The notes under the pieces: model-generated | What the model saw: the letters and a program-made list of their open reading frames with translations, nothing else | The model's database searches: none | What the model was told of the DNA's origin: nothing | Origin: Eutreptiella sp. 'Long Island Sound 2002' | Lineage: Eukaryota; Euglenozoa; Euglenophyceae; Eutreptiales; Eutreptiaceae | DNA: 64,000 nt | Assembly (NCBI GenBank): GCA_964036045.1 | Contig: OZ038384.1 | Span: 98,319,600 to 98,383,599, forward strand | Direction of reading: 5' to 3' | Part shown: piece by piece, positions 21,941-30,795 of the stretch | Position numbering within the stretch: position 1 is the first letter of the stretch | Layout of the letters: each line of letters starts with the position of its first letter | Position numbers and translations under genes: made by a program

Positions 21941-22228
21941 GCCCGGAGGGAGCTGCGGGATCGGGAGGAAAAAGAGAAGGCCCGCCAGAAGCAGGCGAAG
22001 CAGCTGATGCAGGAGTTAACGGAGCGGAAGTCCCTCCTGGAGGTGGGGATGGCGCATTTCGAGAACGCCCTTCTGTACGCCAACTTTGTCATCAAGACCA
22101 CGAGGGATATGGTCACATGCGCCGTGGAGTTCCAAAGCGTTGTGCAGGAGACGCACCGTCAGGCCCTGCCGGCCACTTTGCTGCCGGGGTTCGAAGCCGG
22201 CATCCAACTGGGCACGCTGCTCAAGCAG
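21941..22228 (+). CDS. coiled-coil protein, exon 5
   Basis: Exon of 96 codons from acceptor CCCGCACAG to donor CAG|GTCTGA, phase 0/0, with an in-frame TGA right after the donor. It begins with charged coiled coil (RRELRDREEKEKARQKQAKQ) and ends in a more globular helical part (HFENALLYANFVIKTTRDM). Confidence 0.8.
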
Positions 22229-22320
22229 GTCTGAAATCATGTACATTTTGGTGCTGCCATGCCCTGCGCATGCAGGGTTGTGCGTAGTGTTTGGCCTACG
22301 GGAGGGGGGGGGGGGCGGCC

Positions 22321-22690
22321 GGGACAGCGCGTGGAGGAACAGGGCACCTGGGCCTTACGCACACAGAAACACAGCGAGGCAGGCTATGGACGGCCTGTGG
22401 ACAGAGGCGCGTGGATAGCAAAAACAGTCAAACGACCCCGGCAACAACCAGCACATCCTCAATACGCCAATTATTGGGCGCCGCTGACGCGCAAACGGCA
22501 CACCATGCCACATTCAGCACAGCCCCGGCACACCAACTACTGGGCTCCGCGAACGCGGAAACGACACCAGCAAGAGCACCGGCCGCAGCGGCCGACAGAA
22601 CACAGCAACCCGATGCAACATGCGAAGGGAAGAACGGGTGACTGTCCAGGGCCCCGTAAAGGAGCAACAACCAGACGGAATGTCACACAG
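22321..22690 (+). repeat. 370-bp dispersed repeat, inverted copy of 701-1070
   Basis: Near-identical to the reverse complement of 701-1070. It starts about 90 bp after the donor of intron 5. Confidence 0.85.
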
Positions 22691-22714
22691 GGGGCATGGG
22701 GGGTCTGAGGTCAA

Positions 22715-22905
22715 AAAAAGGTTTGTGTATTTAAAATGGGCCTCTCATTTTTGGATCTCCATTCAAAATTTCATTTTTCCCTCAAGGGAAAGTTTTTTGG
22801 TTTTGGGTGGGGGTGGTTTGGCCTGTTGGGGGGAGGGGGGGGGGGCGTCAGATCAGCTCCCCCCCCCCCAACCCACTCCCCCCCCCCCGTGGATAAGCAC
22901 GTCCC
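22715..22905 (+). repeat. dispersed repeat, copy 2 (other copy 20,305-20,480)
   Basis: Same ordered words as copy 1, directly following the 370-bp repeat. Confidence 0.8.
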
Positions 22906-24201
22906 TGATATGGGCTCTGTGTTCTGGCTTTATGCCCCACCCTGGGCCCTGTCATGCCCATCCGGTGTGTATGCACCCCCCATTCATGTCAGCGTGATGG
23001 CAGCACAATACGCGGAATCTCGGTCAAGTGGCTCCAAACGAATCGATTTCAGTCAGCCCCCGTTGGGAGACTCCATACACAACGTCAGTGGTGCAGGGGT
23101 GATCAGCTGAAGGACCTGGCAACAGCCGACGACTCAGTGATCCTGACAACCACCATCGATCAGGCGCGGACTGCCGTGATTTTACTGCCATCTGACCGCG
23201 AACCGCCGTTGTTTACTTGCCGACCACTTCCAGTCTGCGAACTGCAGTCTGACCACCGTCCCATAACGGCATCCCCCCCCCCCCCCGAGCCTTGTTTCAG
23301 TGGGTGGGATAGAGACCCCAGGGGGGGGGGGGGGGGCAGGGCTGCCTGCTTTTTTTCCCCTTGAAATCGTGGGTGCCAGAACAACCCTACATTGAGGGAA
23401 AACGTACACAGGGATCAGAGGCACAGCGACATGCCAGGGCGTTGCATTCAGTGGACTCACGCCTCCGTCTGGAGAGTGGTAAGGTGGTAGTCCTCGCGTT
23501 GTTGTGGGGGTTCCGGCCCATTTGTACACATATATTCCGGAATATTTCTCAATCAGAGGAGAACCAGTAATTCCGAATATTTCGGAATATTCCGAATATT
23601 TCTGAATAGCAAGATTGCGGGATTTGCGGGTTCTGGTCTGGTTTGTGTCCTGTGCAGTTGCTGCCTGCTGCATTTCTGAAAAAAGTTTTTTTTTGGCATG
23701 GCCCCTTGAGCCCAAACATTGCGCAAGCAGTCTTGTACCTCTCCATTTTGTAGCCCCTGTGCACCAGTCATGTTGAGTAACACTGCTGAGTTCCCTTCTG
23801 ACAAACCTCAGCAAGCAACACAAGCAGAGAAATCACCTCAGCCAAGAAATCGAGGCAAGCGCACAACAGCTGGCGGACAACATGGAGGCACGCAACAATT
23901 GTACTGAGATGTGGTGCAAGCACTGCGGCGTACCCGTAAACTACAATGAGAGGACGATCGTCACAAACCGTATCAAAGGAGTTGCACACCAGAGGCTCAA
24001 CAGGGAGGGGAAGGTGGTAGAGTTTTGACCTGGACCAGCTGCACATGTTTTGAGTTCTGTCGTACCAGAACCTGAGCAAAAGCCAGACGCTGCAGCTACA
24101 TCATCTTCTGCAACACCAGTGAAGCAACAGCCTGCAACGTTTGCACAACACGGCAGAAGATGATGGAGCAACTGAATGTGACAGCAAACGTCACAGCAGA
24201 T

Positions 24202-24720
24202 ATGTACGCATACACACGTATACGCGTATACATGTATACGCGTATACGTGTACGCGTATATGTTCAGTCTGTGGACACTGTGCATAGTTTGTATACACTG
24301 TGCACATACACGTTTGCCTGGGTGTAGTCTGTAGACACTGTGCATAGTTTGTAGACGGTTTGCATAGTTTGTAGACACTGTGCACATACACGTTTACCTG
24401 AGTATAGTCTGTAGACACTGTGCATAGTTTGTAGACACTGTGCACATACACGTTTGCCTGGGTGTAGTCTGCAGACACTGTGCATAGTTTGTAGACACTG
24501 TGCACATACACGTTTACCTGAGTATCGTCTGTGGACACTGTGCACCACAAGTAAACGCGGCCTGTTAATTGTAGACACTGTCGGCATGTTGTAGACGCGA
24601 ACAGACAAAATTTTGGGAAGGGCCAAATGCCCCCTTCCCTAGAAAACGGTTCGCGTTTTCCCGTGCACAAGGGCATGTATACGCGTTTACGTATACCCAT
24701 ATACGTACAGCCCTCCGTCA
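24202..24720. repeat. 60-bp minisatellite bracketed by TATACGCGTATA palindromes
   Basis: An exact 60-bp period from 24,271 to 24,550 (units with GACACTGTGCATAGTTTGTA and GCACATACACGTTTxCCTG), with one 20-bp internal duplication at about 24,351. Two unit variants alternate (TTGCCTGGGTGTAG / TTACCTGAGTATAG). On the left, 24,208-24,262 is made of GTATACGCGTATAC palindromes; on the right, 24,675-24,712 has diverged versions. Confidence 0.9.
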
Positions 24721-24859
24721 CAGATGCCTTTGTTGCAGCATTTCTGCACTTCCAATGATGAATCTACCAATCCTGTCCGCTCTGATCTGATGCCGCATTA
24801 CTGCTGCTGCCACCGCATCTGCGGGGGCGAGGCACCCACCGCCGCTTCCTCGTCCCCAG

Positions 24860-25461
24860 GTCTACACCACGAAAACGAACCGCCTCGGGCACATCAACAA
24901 GACCATCAAGAGCGAGACAACGCTGTACGAGTTCTGCGTGGACACCTCGGACCCCTCCGCCCACAAGCACTCCGAGATCCTCCAGCGCCTCATGACGCTG
25001 CGGCAGGAGCTGCAGGAGGACCTCGACCACCACGTCGCCCTGGACGCCCGCCTGCCTGACGAGTGCGGCCGGCTGCACCGCGTCCTCGCCGCGCTGGCCC
25101 TCAGCGCCACAGAGCTCAGCACCTTCAACGCCCTGTGCTCCCAGGCCGGCCGCCCGACGTCCCGGTCCGGCGCCGCCGGGCTCGAAGCCGCGCCGGTCCC
25201 GCGGCCCCGGCCCGACCGGCCGTGGCCGCTGGGGCGCCTGCAGGACCCCAGCCCCGCCCCCGCCCCCGCCCCCAAGGCCATGCGGCCTGTCTCGCGGGGC
25301 GGGCAGGGCTCCAACCGCCCCCCAACTGCCAACTCCCTCCGACTCAAGCCCCTATCGGAGGGCTCGTTCACTGGCAGCCCGGCGGACCTGCACACGTCGG
25401 CCGGCGCCCCGCCGCTGGCCCCGTCCCATACGAGCCCGCCCCACGTCTCCATCCCCGGCAC
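24860..25461 (+). CDS. coiled-coil protein, exon 6
   Basis: The acceptor CGTCCCCAG leads in phase 0, and the strong donor GTATGT at 25,462 leaves two bases (phase 2), completed by exon 7. Residues 1-95 of the exon are helical (LGHINKTIKSETTLYEF, then EILQRLMTLRQELQEDLDHH). The rest is Pro/Ala/Ser-rich and disordered (PAPAPAPKAMRPVSRGG). Confidence 0.8.
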
Positions 25462-25867
25462 GTATGTCGATGTGTCCACGCGCTTGTGCGCGTCTGCCAT
25501 CGTTGTACACGAGCAGTGGCATCAATGTGGTAATGTGGTCAGAATACTGTCGCCGTCGCCCCCCCGAACAGGGAGGAAGGAGTAATGGCCAAAATGTAAA
25601 GGAGATATGCTTGCTTGGTGTAGCCTGTTGTTGCTTGTTGTTGCTTGTTCAGGGGTGTAAGCTCACCGACTTTTCGGTGAGTGCGGTGAGTTCCCATTTT
25701 TGCCCGTTTTGCAGTCGGTGAGTGGTGGTGTGTAGTTTTTCATAACACCGTGGGAAGGGGACTTCTCTTGCGTGTCTTGTACTGCTTGCATGGCTGGGGT
25801 TGTATTCAGGCTCAGGCTCAGACTCAACGGTGCAGTGTTCTCATGTTTCCCCCCTTTTGTGCAGTGC

Positions 25868-26883
25868 TATGGATCCCCCAAGTTTTTGTGCACACAATGG
25901 TTCACTTTTTGTGAACAACAGTTGGGCAGTCAAGCAGGAGTGGTGGACTAGTTATGATGCCTCAAGGAAGTTGACACGTTTCAAAGCAAAGGATGTGAAA
26001 GCTATGTGAAAGTGGAGGACAAAACCCTTGGAGTCTTGCGCCTTGGGAAGAGGGATGAGGCCAAAAAGAAGATTGCGGAGGAGCAACAGAGGTTGCTACA
26101 CACCGATGTAGAAGATGCAGCACCCCCCGAGGCGGGCAGTGACGAGGCCAATGCAGCAGTTCTTGAGGAAGACCCCCAGACGGATGAAGAACCAGTTTTC
26201 AACGTTACTCAGGTTGCTTTTTGCAATGGGCACGTTTTGGGAATTGCCCAACGTCTCGCTTTGCATTTCTCCCGTTTTGCACCCGTTTTGCACCGTATTC
26301 TTGTTTGGGAAATTTTTTTTGTTGCAGGCAGTGGCAGATCTTCTTGAAGCCCCACTGAAGAGTGAAAAGTGTCTGCAACAAGGCATTTTTCAAAAGACCC
26401 CACCGTGGCAGTTGCAGCTTGCCAATCTTCTGGCAGTTGGGCGGCCTCAAATTGAAGCCATTGTAAATGCACTGATAGAGAATTTGCATGTACATGCAGG
26501 CATTCCTCGTGACAAGGGTGCTGCTGTTCAGCACTGTTTGAAAACCCTATTTATGTCCCCCTTTGTGTCATCAGAAAGCAAATCTGTGCAATGCATGCGT
26601 GCATGTGTGTCACCAGAGTCTGAGTCTGAGCCGCGAGTACAATCCCAGCCCCGGATAACGGTGATTTCGATATTCACCAATGGTGGGATAGCATGAAAGA
26701 CCGCCTACCCACGATGTATCCATATGCAATCCAAACCTTGTGCATTCCGCACACCTCGTGTGACGTGCAGCGCTCCTTTTCCATGTGGAAAAATGTGCGC
26801 TCAGAAAAGCAATACAATATGCAACATGCGTTGCACAAAGCGTATGTCTCATTTGGATTCAACGGCGTCGTGGATGCCTCATA
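25868..26883 (+). pseudogene. hAT-family transposase, fragmented
   Basis: Four coding-like pieces in different frames: 25,868-26,008 (WAVKQEWWTSYDASRKLTRF); about 26,005-26,212, acidic and coiled; 26,328-26,650 after a TTGCAG acceptor-like site; and about 26,655-26,883. The last piece reads HQWWDSMKDRLPTMYPYAI followed by CIPHTSCDVQRSFSMWKNV. This is the typical C-terminal dimerisation region of hAT transposases (W, then Y/P, then SxxxERxFS-like). Frame changes near 26,005 and 26,650 and a possible intron at 26,212-26,327 show it is not simply expressible. The catalytic DDE core is not recognisable. Confidence 0.65.
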
Positions 26884-27026
26884 GCAGCCGCATACTCAAA
26901 GGAAATGATGTCCATGGTGTTGCAATGTGCATGCAATCTTCCGGGAGGCTTGTCAATGTTGTCATCCACCACAACCCCACCATCCTACCACCATTTCCCC
27001 ATCTTCGCTTTTGACCATTCAATCGA

Positions 27027-27136
27027 TTTGCACCCATTTTGCACCCATTTTGCACCGTTTTGCACCGTTTTGCACCGTTTTGCACCCGTTTTGCACCATT
27101 TTGCACCGTTTTGCCCGTTTTGCCCGTTTTGCAAGG
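27027..27136 (+). repeat. GTTTTGCACC minisatellite (10-11 bp units)
   Basis: About ten units of TTTTGCACCC/G in tandem, with a few related units at 26,270-26,300. Subterminal in the hAT element. Confidence 0.9.
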
Positions 27137-27380
27137 CCCCGGTGGTGAGTGGGTGAGTGTGGTGGCGGTGAGCATACAGGCCTGCTTGTTAGCTAGATTT
27201 ACGGAGAAAGGGGTGTAGTAATGCATATATTCAGTGATGGGGGTATGTCAGGATCACGAAACCACCAGGGACCAACCCTTAGGGAAGCGGACTCACATTG
27301 ATAGATGCACAGGCACCATGAAACTATGTACCCTACCCCCCCCTTGCAAACCCCCCCCCCCTTGCAATCTCCCCCCCCAA

Positions 27381-27860
27381 CCCGGGAGACCGTCACTTCC
27401 ATGTTTTCCCAGTTAACATGTATTGTGCTGGTTTGTGTTGCCCATCTGCTTTACGCATGGCCTTGCATTGCTTTCCCGGCAAGAGCAAAGGCTGCCCCCC
27501 AGCCAAGAGCAAAGCCAGCCGCCAAACGGACTGGTTTGGCTGTGCAAGCGGGCGCTAAAGCGGCTGCCAAACCAGCCCCGCGCGCCATTGCCTCCTCCTC
27601 ATCAGCAAGTGCAACACACCCCGTGCCTGTCATGCAAACTGAGCATGTGCAACAGTTCAAAGTTTGTTATTCTCGTACCCAGAAGTTCTTCACCGTTGAT
27701 TTGGATCCTCAATAACATTAGTGTTGGATGAAACACATTGGCACCGCATCAATGCGAAAGTCGCTTCACACGTGTTCTCTTTGCTTGCATCGGTGGAGGG
27801 TACCACAGTTTGCCTTGAAATACCCTTGCAATCCCCCCCCCCCCCGGGAGACCGTCACTT
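27381..27860 (+). repeat. C-run / GGGAGACCGTCACTT repeat unit
   Basis: CCCGGGAGACCGTCACTT occurs at 27,381-27,398 and again at 27,843-27,860, each right after a C run, with a third shorter word at 27,882. After the first copy comes TATTGTGCTGGTTTGTGTTG and CCCATCTG, which recurs at about 32,085. In between, 27,440-27,715 reads an Ala/Lys/Pro-rich low-complexity peptide of unknown meaning. Confidence 0.7.
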
Positions 27861-27979
27861 GGCGACCGTCTCCCCTCCCCACCCGGGAGACCGTCGCGCG
27901 CTAACCCGGGAGTTTGCAAGGGGGGGACAGGGTAAAACAGCGAGCAAACGTCAGCAGACATCTAATTTTTTTTGTGCAG

Positions 27980-28589
27980 GTCGTACAGCGCCGGTCCCTT
28001 CAGCCCGCCAGCCACGCCGGCCCTCAGCAGTCCGGGCCCCTTCAGCCCGCCAGCCACGCCGGCCCTCAGCAGCTTCAGCCCGCCGGCCACGCCGGCCCTC
28101 AGCAGCCTGGGCCCCTTCAGTACGCCGGCCACGCCGGCCATGAGCCCAAATGCGACCGACGGGCTGGGGCTCGCGGACCGCCCCGGCAGCATGCAGAGCA
28201 GCATCCGGTCCGTGTCGTGCCCCCCCGACGCCGCGAAGGCCGCACGGGCGCCCAGCTTCACCAAAGAGGACCTCTTCCCGGGGGCCGGGGGCAACCGCCT
28301 TGCAACCCTGGGCGTCTTCAGCATCCCGCGCCCCGGTGGCGGCTCGCCCCTGTCGCTGGCCAGCACCTCGCCCTTGGCCCTGAGCTCGTCGCTGGTGTTG
28401 GGGCTGTCGGGGTCGACGTCGTCCTCCGGGGGGCTCAGCCTCACGAACTCCCACGCGTTCAGCGGCACGTCCTCCCCCCTGAGCTTCCTGTCGCCCAAGC
28501 GCAGCAAGGAGCGCCGCATCGACCACGAGACGTTCGTCCCGAGTACACCGCAGAAGTTCGACCCCCGGGAGCTGCGGCTGCTGAAGTGA
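27980..28589 (+). CDS. coiled-coil protein, last exon (Ser/Pro-rich tail, stop)
   Basis: The acceptor TTTTTTTTGTGCAG is excellent; the first base completes the Thr codon split at 25,461. TGA at 28,587-28,589. It opens with four tandem GPFSPPATPALSS-type repeats and continues Ser/Gly/Pro-rich with many SP/TP sites (SPLSFLSPKRSKERR, then STPQKFDPRELRLLK at the C terminus). SP/TP sites suggest proline-directed (CDK/MAPK-type) phosphorylation, as in many cytoskeletal regulators; that is inference. The seven exons total 2607 bp, an exact multiple of three. Confidence 0.8.
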
Positions 28590-28633
28590 GGCGCCGGGTT
28601 CGCTTCCCGGGAGCTCACTGCCCGCTGCCCGCA

Positions 28634-28772
28634 GCAGTGCGGCGGTGTACTGCAGGAGACCAACTGCCAGCCGCCCCCTGCAGTGCGGCGGTGTACGGAA
28701 GGATACCCACTGCCCACTGCCCTCTGCAGTGCGGAGGTGTACTGAAGGAGACCCACTGCAGGCCCATGACGG
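28634..28772 (+). repeat. 46-bp tandem repeat, three units, in the 3' flank
   Basis: CAGTGCGGCGGTGTAC-type units repeated at 46-bp spacing, starting 45 bp after the stop codon, so probably in the 3' UTR. Confidence 0.9.
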
Positions 28773-30576
28773 GAGCCACGTGCAGTCCCATGGGGCTCTG
28801 GCCACCAAAACGAGGCGCCAGGTTTGATCGTTGCAGGCTCAGAAGCCTGCAGCTGAGCATGCCGCGGAAGCTCTGGGCACTGGGCGGCCTTTTGCTGCCC
28901 ATGATTCGTTGCAAGGCCATTTTGTGGTTTGGTTGCAGCATCCAGGCGCTTGAAGTGTGGTCGGGTTGTCTTTCCAGCACAATCCGGGGGTGGGGGGGTG
29001 GCAGAACAGGGGGTGCCATAAGGACGCTCACCCTTTTTTTTTTTTTTTTTCTATGGCATCCACTCTCTGATGTTTGGTGGCTACCCACCAACCGCCATCG
29101 GTTACGCACCAACCGCCATTGGTTACCCACCAACCGCCATCGGTTACACACCAACCGCCATCGGTTACCCACCGGCCGCCATCGTAGGGCATATTGGACA
29201 CTCCGAGTTTCTTTTTTCTTTTTTTCATTACGGCACCCCCTGGGGCAGAACGGGGGAGGGGGGGGGGGGGTTGATCGATCATCCCCAGAAACACGTCGGC
29301 GTGCATCGGGTCAGAAAGTTCTGTTCCAGAAGCGTTCCCAAAAAGCGCGTTTTCGTTTTGAAATGCGAAAGGAAACCGGCTCATCTGCAGAGCAGCGCGG
29401 GGCACATCGAGCCGGTGTGCACGGGTCTCGTGTTCCTGCGCCTTGGCGGGTGCCTCTTGGGACAGCGGCACGCCGCCCCCCCCCAACGATCTGCTTGCGC
29501 GCCCCCTGCGGTTTCATGGCAGGTGGGTCTCGGTGCTGCGCCTTTTCCCCCTCAGTGACCGTGCCACGGGGGTGACGAAGAGTGGGACAACGCAGGGGCC
29601 TCACACCCGGTAGTGCTTTCCAGACCCCGAGCATCCGCACTGGCCGCCGTGGCGGTGAGTGTTGGTGACCCGGCAAAAATTCCCATTTTTGTTTCCCGTT
29701 CCCCCCCCCCCAGCAAAAAAATTCCCATTTTTCCATCAGTGGGTGCGGTGAGCTGATTTTTTACGAAGGCAACTGTGGGGAAGATCTTTGCTCTCCAGAA
29801 AAATGGGAAGAATGGGACTGCGGCAGTGAGCGCGGATGCGTGAGACCCCCTCCGCCCTGGGCCGTCACCCTCCTGGTCAACCCAGGCCTGAGCATGCCCA
29901 CCCACTTGGGATCGTGAGCGTGAGGACATCACCGGAGCGCACAAGCGCGCATCACTGAAACTGCACCCGAGCAACAGCGTGGGGACGGAGGTCAAAGCGG
30001 AATGCCTTCACCATAACGACAAGGGGCAAGGGATGCAGTGGTGAATGGGGGTTGCCACCGCACTGCCCCCCCCCGCCCCCACACACGATTCAGACCATCC
30101 TACTTCAGAGGCGACACCCGTCTGTGTCATGGCTGGCACGCCCTGGCCCTGACTGCAGCCAACCAGGCAAACCTGGCACCGCATGGCCACCAGAAGCCAC
30201 CCCCCCCCAAATACTGCGCTCTCGGTCAAGCAAGGGCACCTTCACACTTCCTACTGGAGCAGGGCACTACGCACTTCCACAGACTGTGTCGTTGTTGCCG
30301 GCGCCACCCAAGGCAGAGCACGCCGCGGGCCGATCAAGTGTACCTCGTGTGTCCTGAAGTGGGGCACCCGGCGGTGGGACCGGACTGTGGGGACTGTGGG
30401 TTTCTCTGTGGGTGCTCGACTTTTTTGCTGGTGCATCGCACCAGCAGGAGGACCAGAACCGGTCCCCCCAGCCCCCCTGTGGGGCCAGATGTGCTTTGTC
30501 TCATGGAATGTCCACGTGGCCGTGTACTTGTACACGGGCCGCCGTGGCCACATCCGCTGAACCGGCACTTGTGCTG
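28773..30576. other. accessory DNA without assigned genes
   Basis: Contains T runs (29,034-29,050, 29,210-29,225), a 21-bp minisatellite at 29,085-29,190, G/C runs at 29,255-29,270 and 29,700-29,711, and GTGGCGGTGAG words like those at the hAT ends. No ORF shows a motif. Confidence 0.5.
29085..29190 (+). repeat. 21-bp minisatellite
   Basis: CACCAACCGCCATCGGTTAC plus one base, about 4.5 units. Related ACCGACGG/TGGTTGG words recur at 31,660-31,715. Confidence 0.9.
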
Positions 30577-30795
30577 GAAGTTTTGATGCCAAAGGAAGGC
30601 ATCATGCGTTTCTGGGCCCTCCAGCTGCCCGCAACGACCGTGCTCATAGCGGACACATTCTTCGGAAGCCACAGTCTTGCCAAGTACTTGCCAAGCCTCA
30701 ATCAAGCGACCCTTCCTCACGTTGTCGAAACGCAGCAAAACCATTTTTGGTGCCCCAATAAATCATCTGCTGGCGAAGGAGAGGCTCGGAAGTGA
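30577..30795 (+). pseudogene. piggyBac-like transposase fragment
   Basis: Open frame reading FWALQLPATTVLIADTFFGS followed by HSLAKYLPSLNQATLPHVV. A hydrophobic strand, then Asp, then FFxSxxLAxYL matches the region around the second catalytic Asp of piggyBac transposases. The rest of the domain is not in one frame; the neighbouring frame after 30,745 continues with coding-like sequence (LLAKERLGSDGPATHH). Decayed; no termini or TTAA duplication found. Confidence 0.4.

Larger units (their letters stand above)
22229..24859. other. intron 5, repeats only
   Basis: Holds the 370-bp dispersed repeat, a second repeat copy (22,715-22,905), palindromic TTCCGAATATT words at 23,545-23,605 and the 60-bp minisatellite. 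C/G runs at 22,305, 22,828, 22,860, 23,274 and 23,321. No gene supported. Confidence 0.6.
25650..27184 (+). mobile_element. hAT-like DNA transposon, decayed, with TIRs
   Basis: The left terminus CAGGGGTGTAAGCTCACC (from 25,650) and the reverse complement of the right terminus, CAGGCCTGTATGCTCACC (to 27,184), agree at 15 of 18 positions. The flanks share TGCTTGTT (25,642-25,649 and 27,183-27,190). As a strict 8-bp duplication this overlaps the terminal TG by two bases; otherwise it is a 6-bp CTTGTT repeat. The flanks join into one copy of the foldback-family sequence seen at 18,575-18,670. The interior carries transposase fragments and a GTTTTGCACC minisatellite. Confidence 0.7.
25462..27979. 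other. intron 6, hosting a hAT element
   Basis: Begins with sequence of the foldback family (25,580-25,649 resembles 18,575-18,650), is interrupted by the hAT element, and resumes at 27,185 with the matching continuation. After that come a C-run repeat family and T-rich DNA leading to the acceptor. Confidence 0.7.

Noticed and set aside
24271-24550. CRISPR-like regular 60-bp periodicity
   Set aside because: The whole 60-bp unit repeats, with no unique spacers; a eukaryotic minisatellite.
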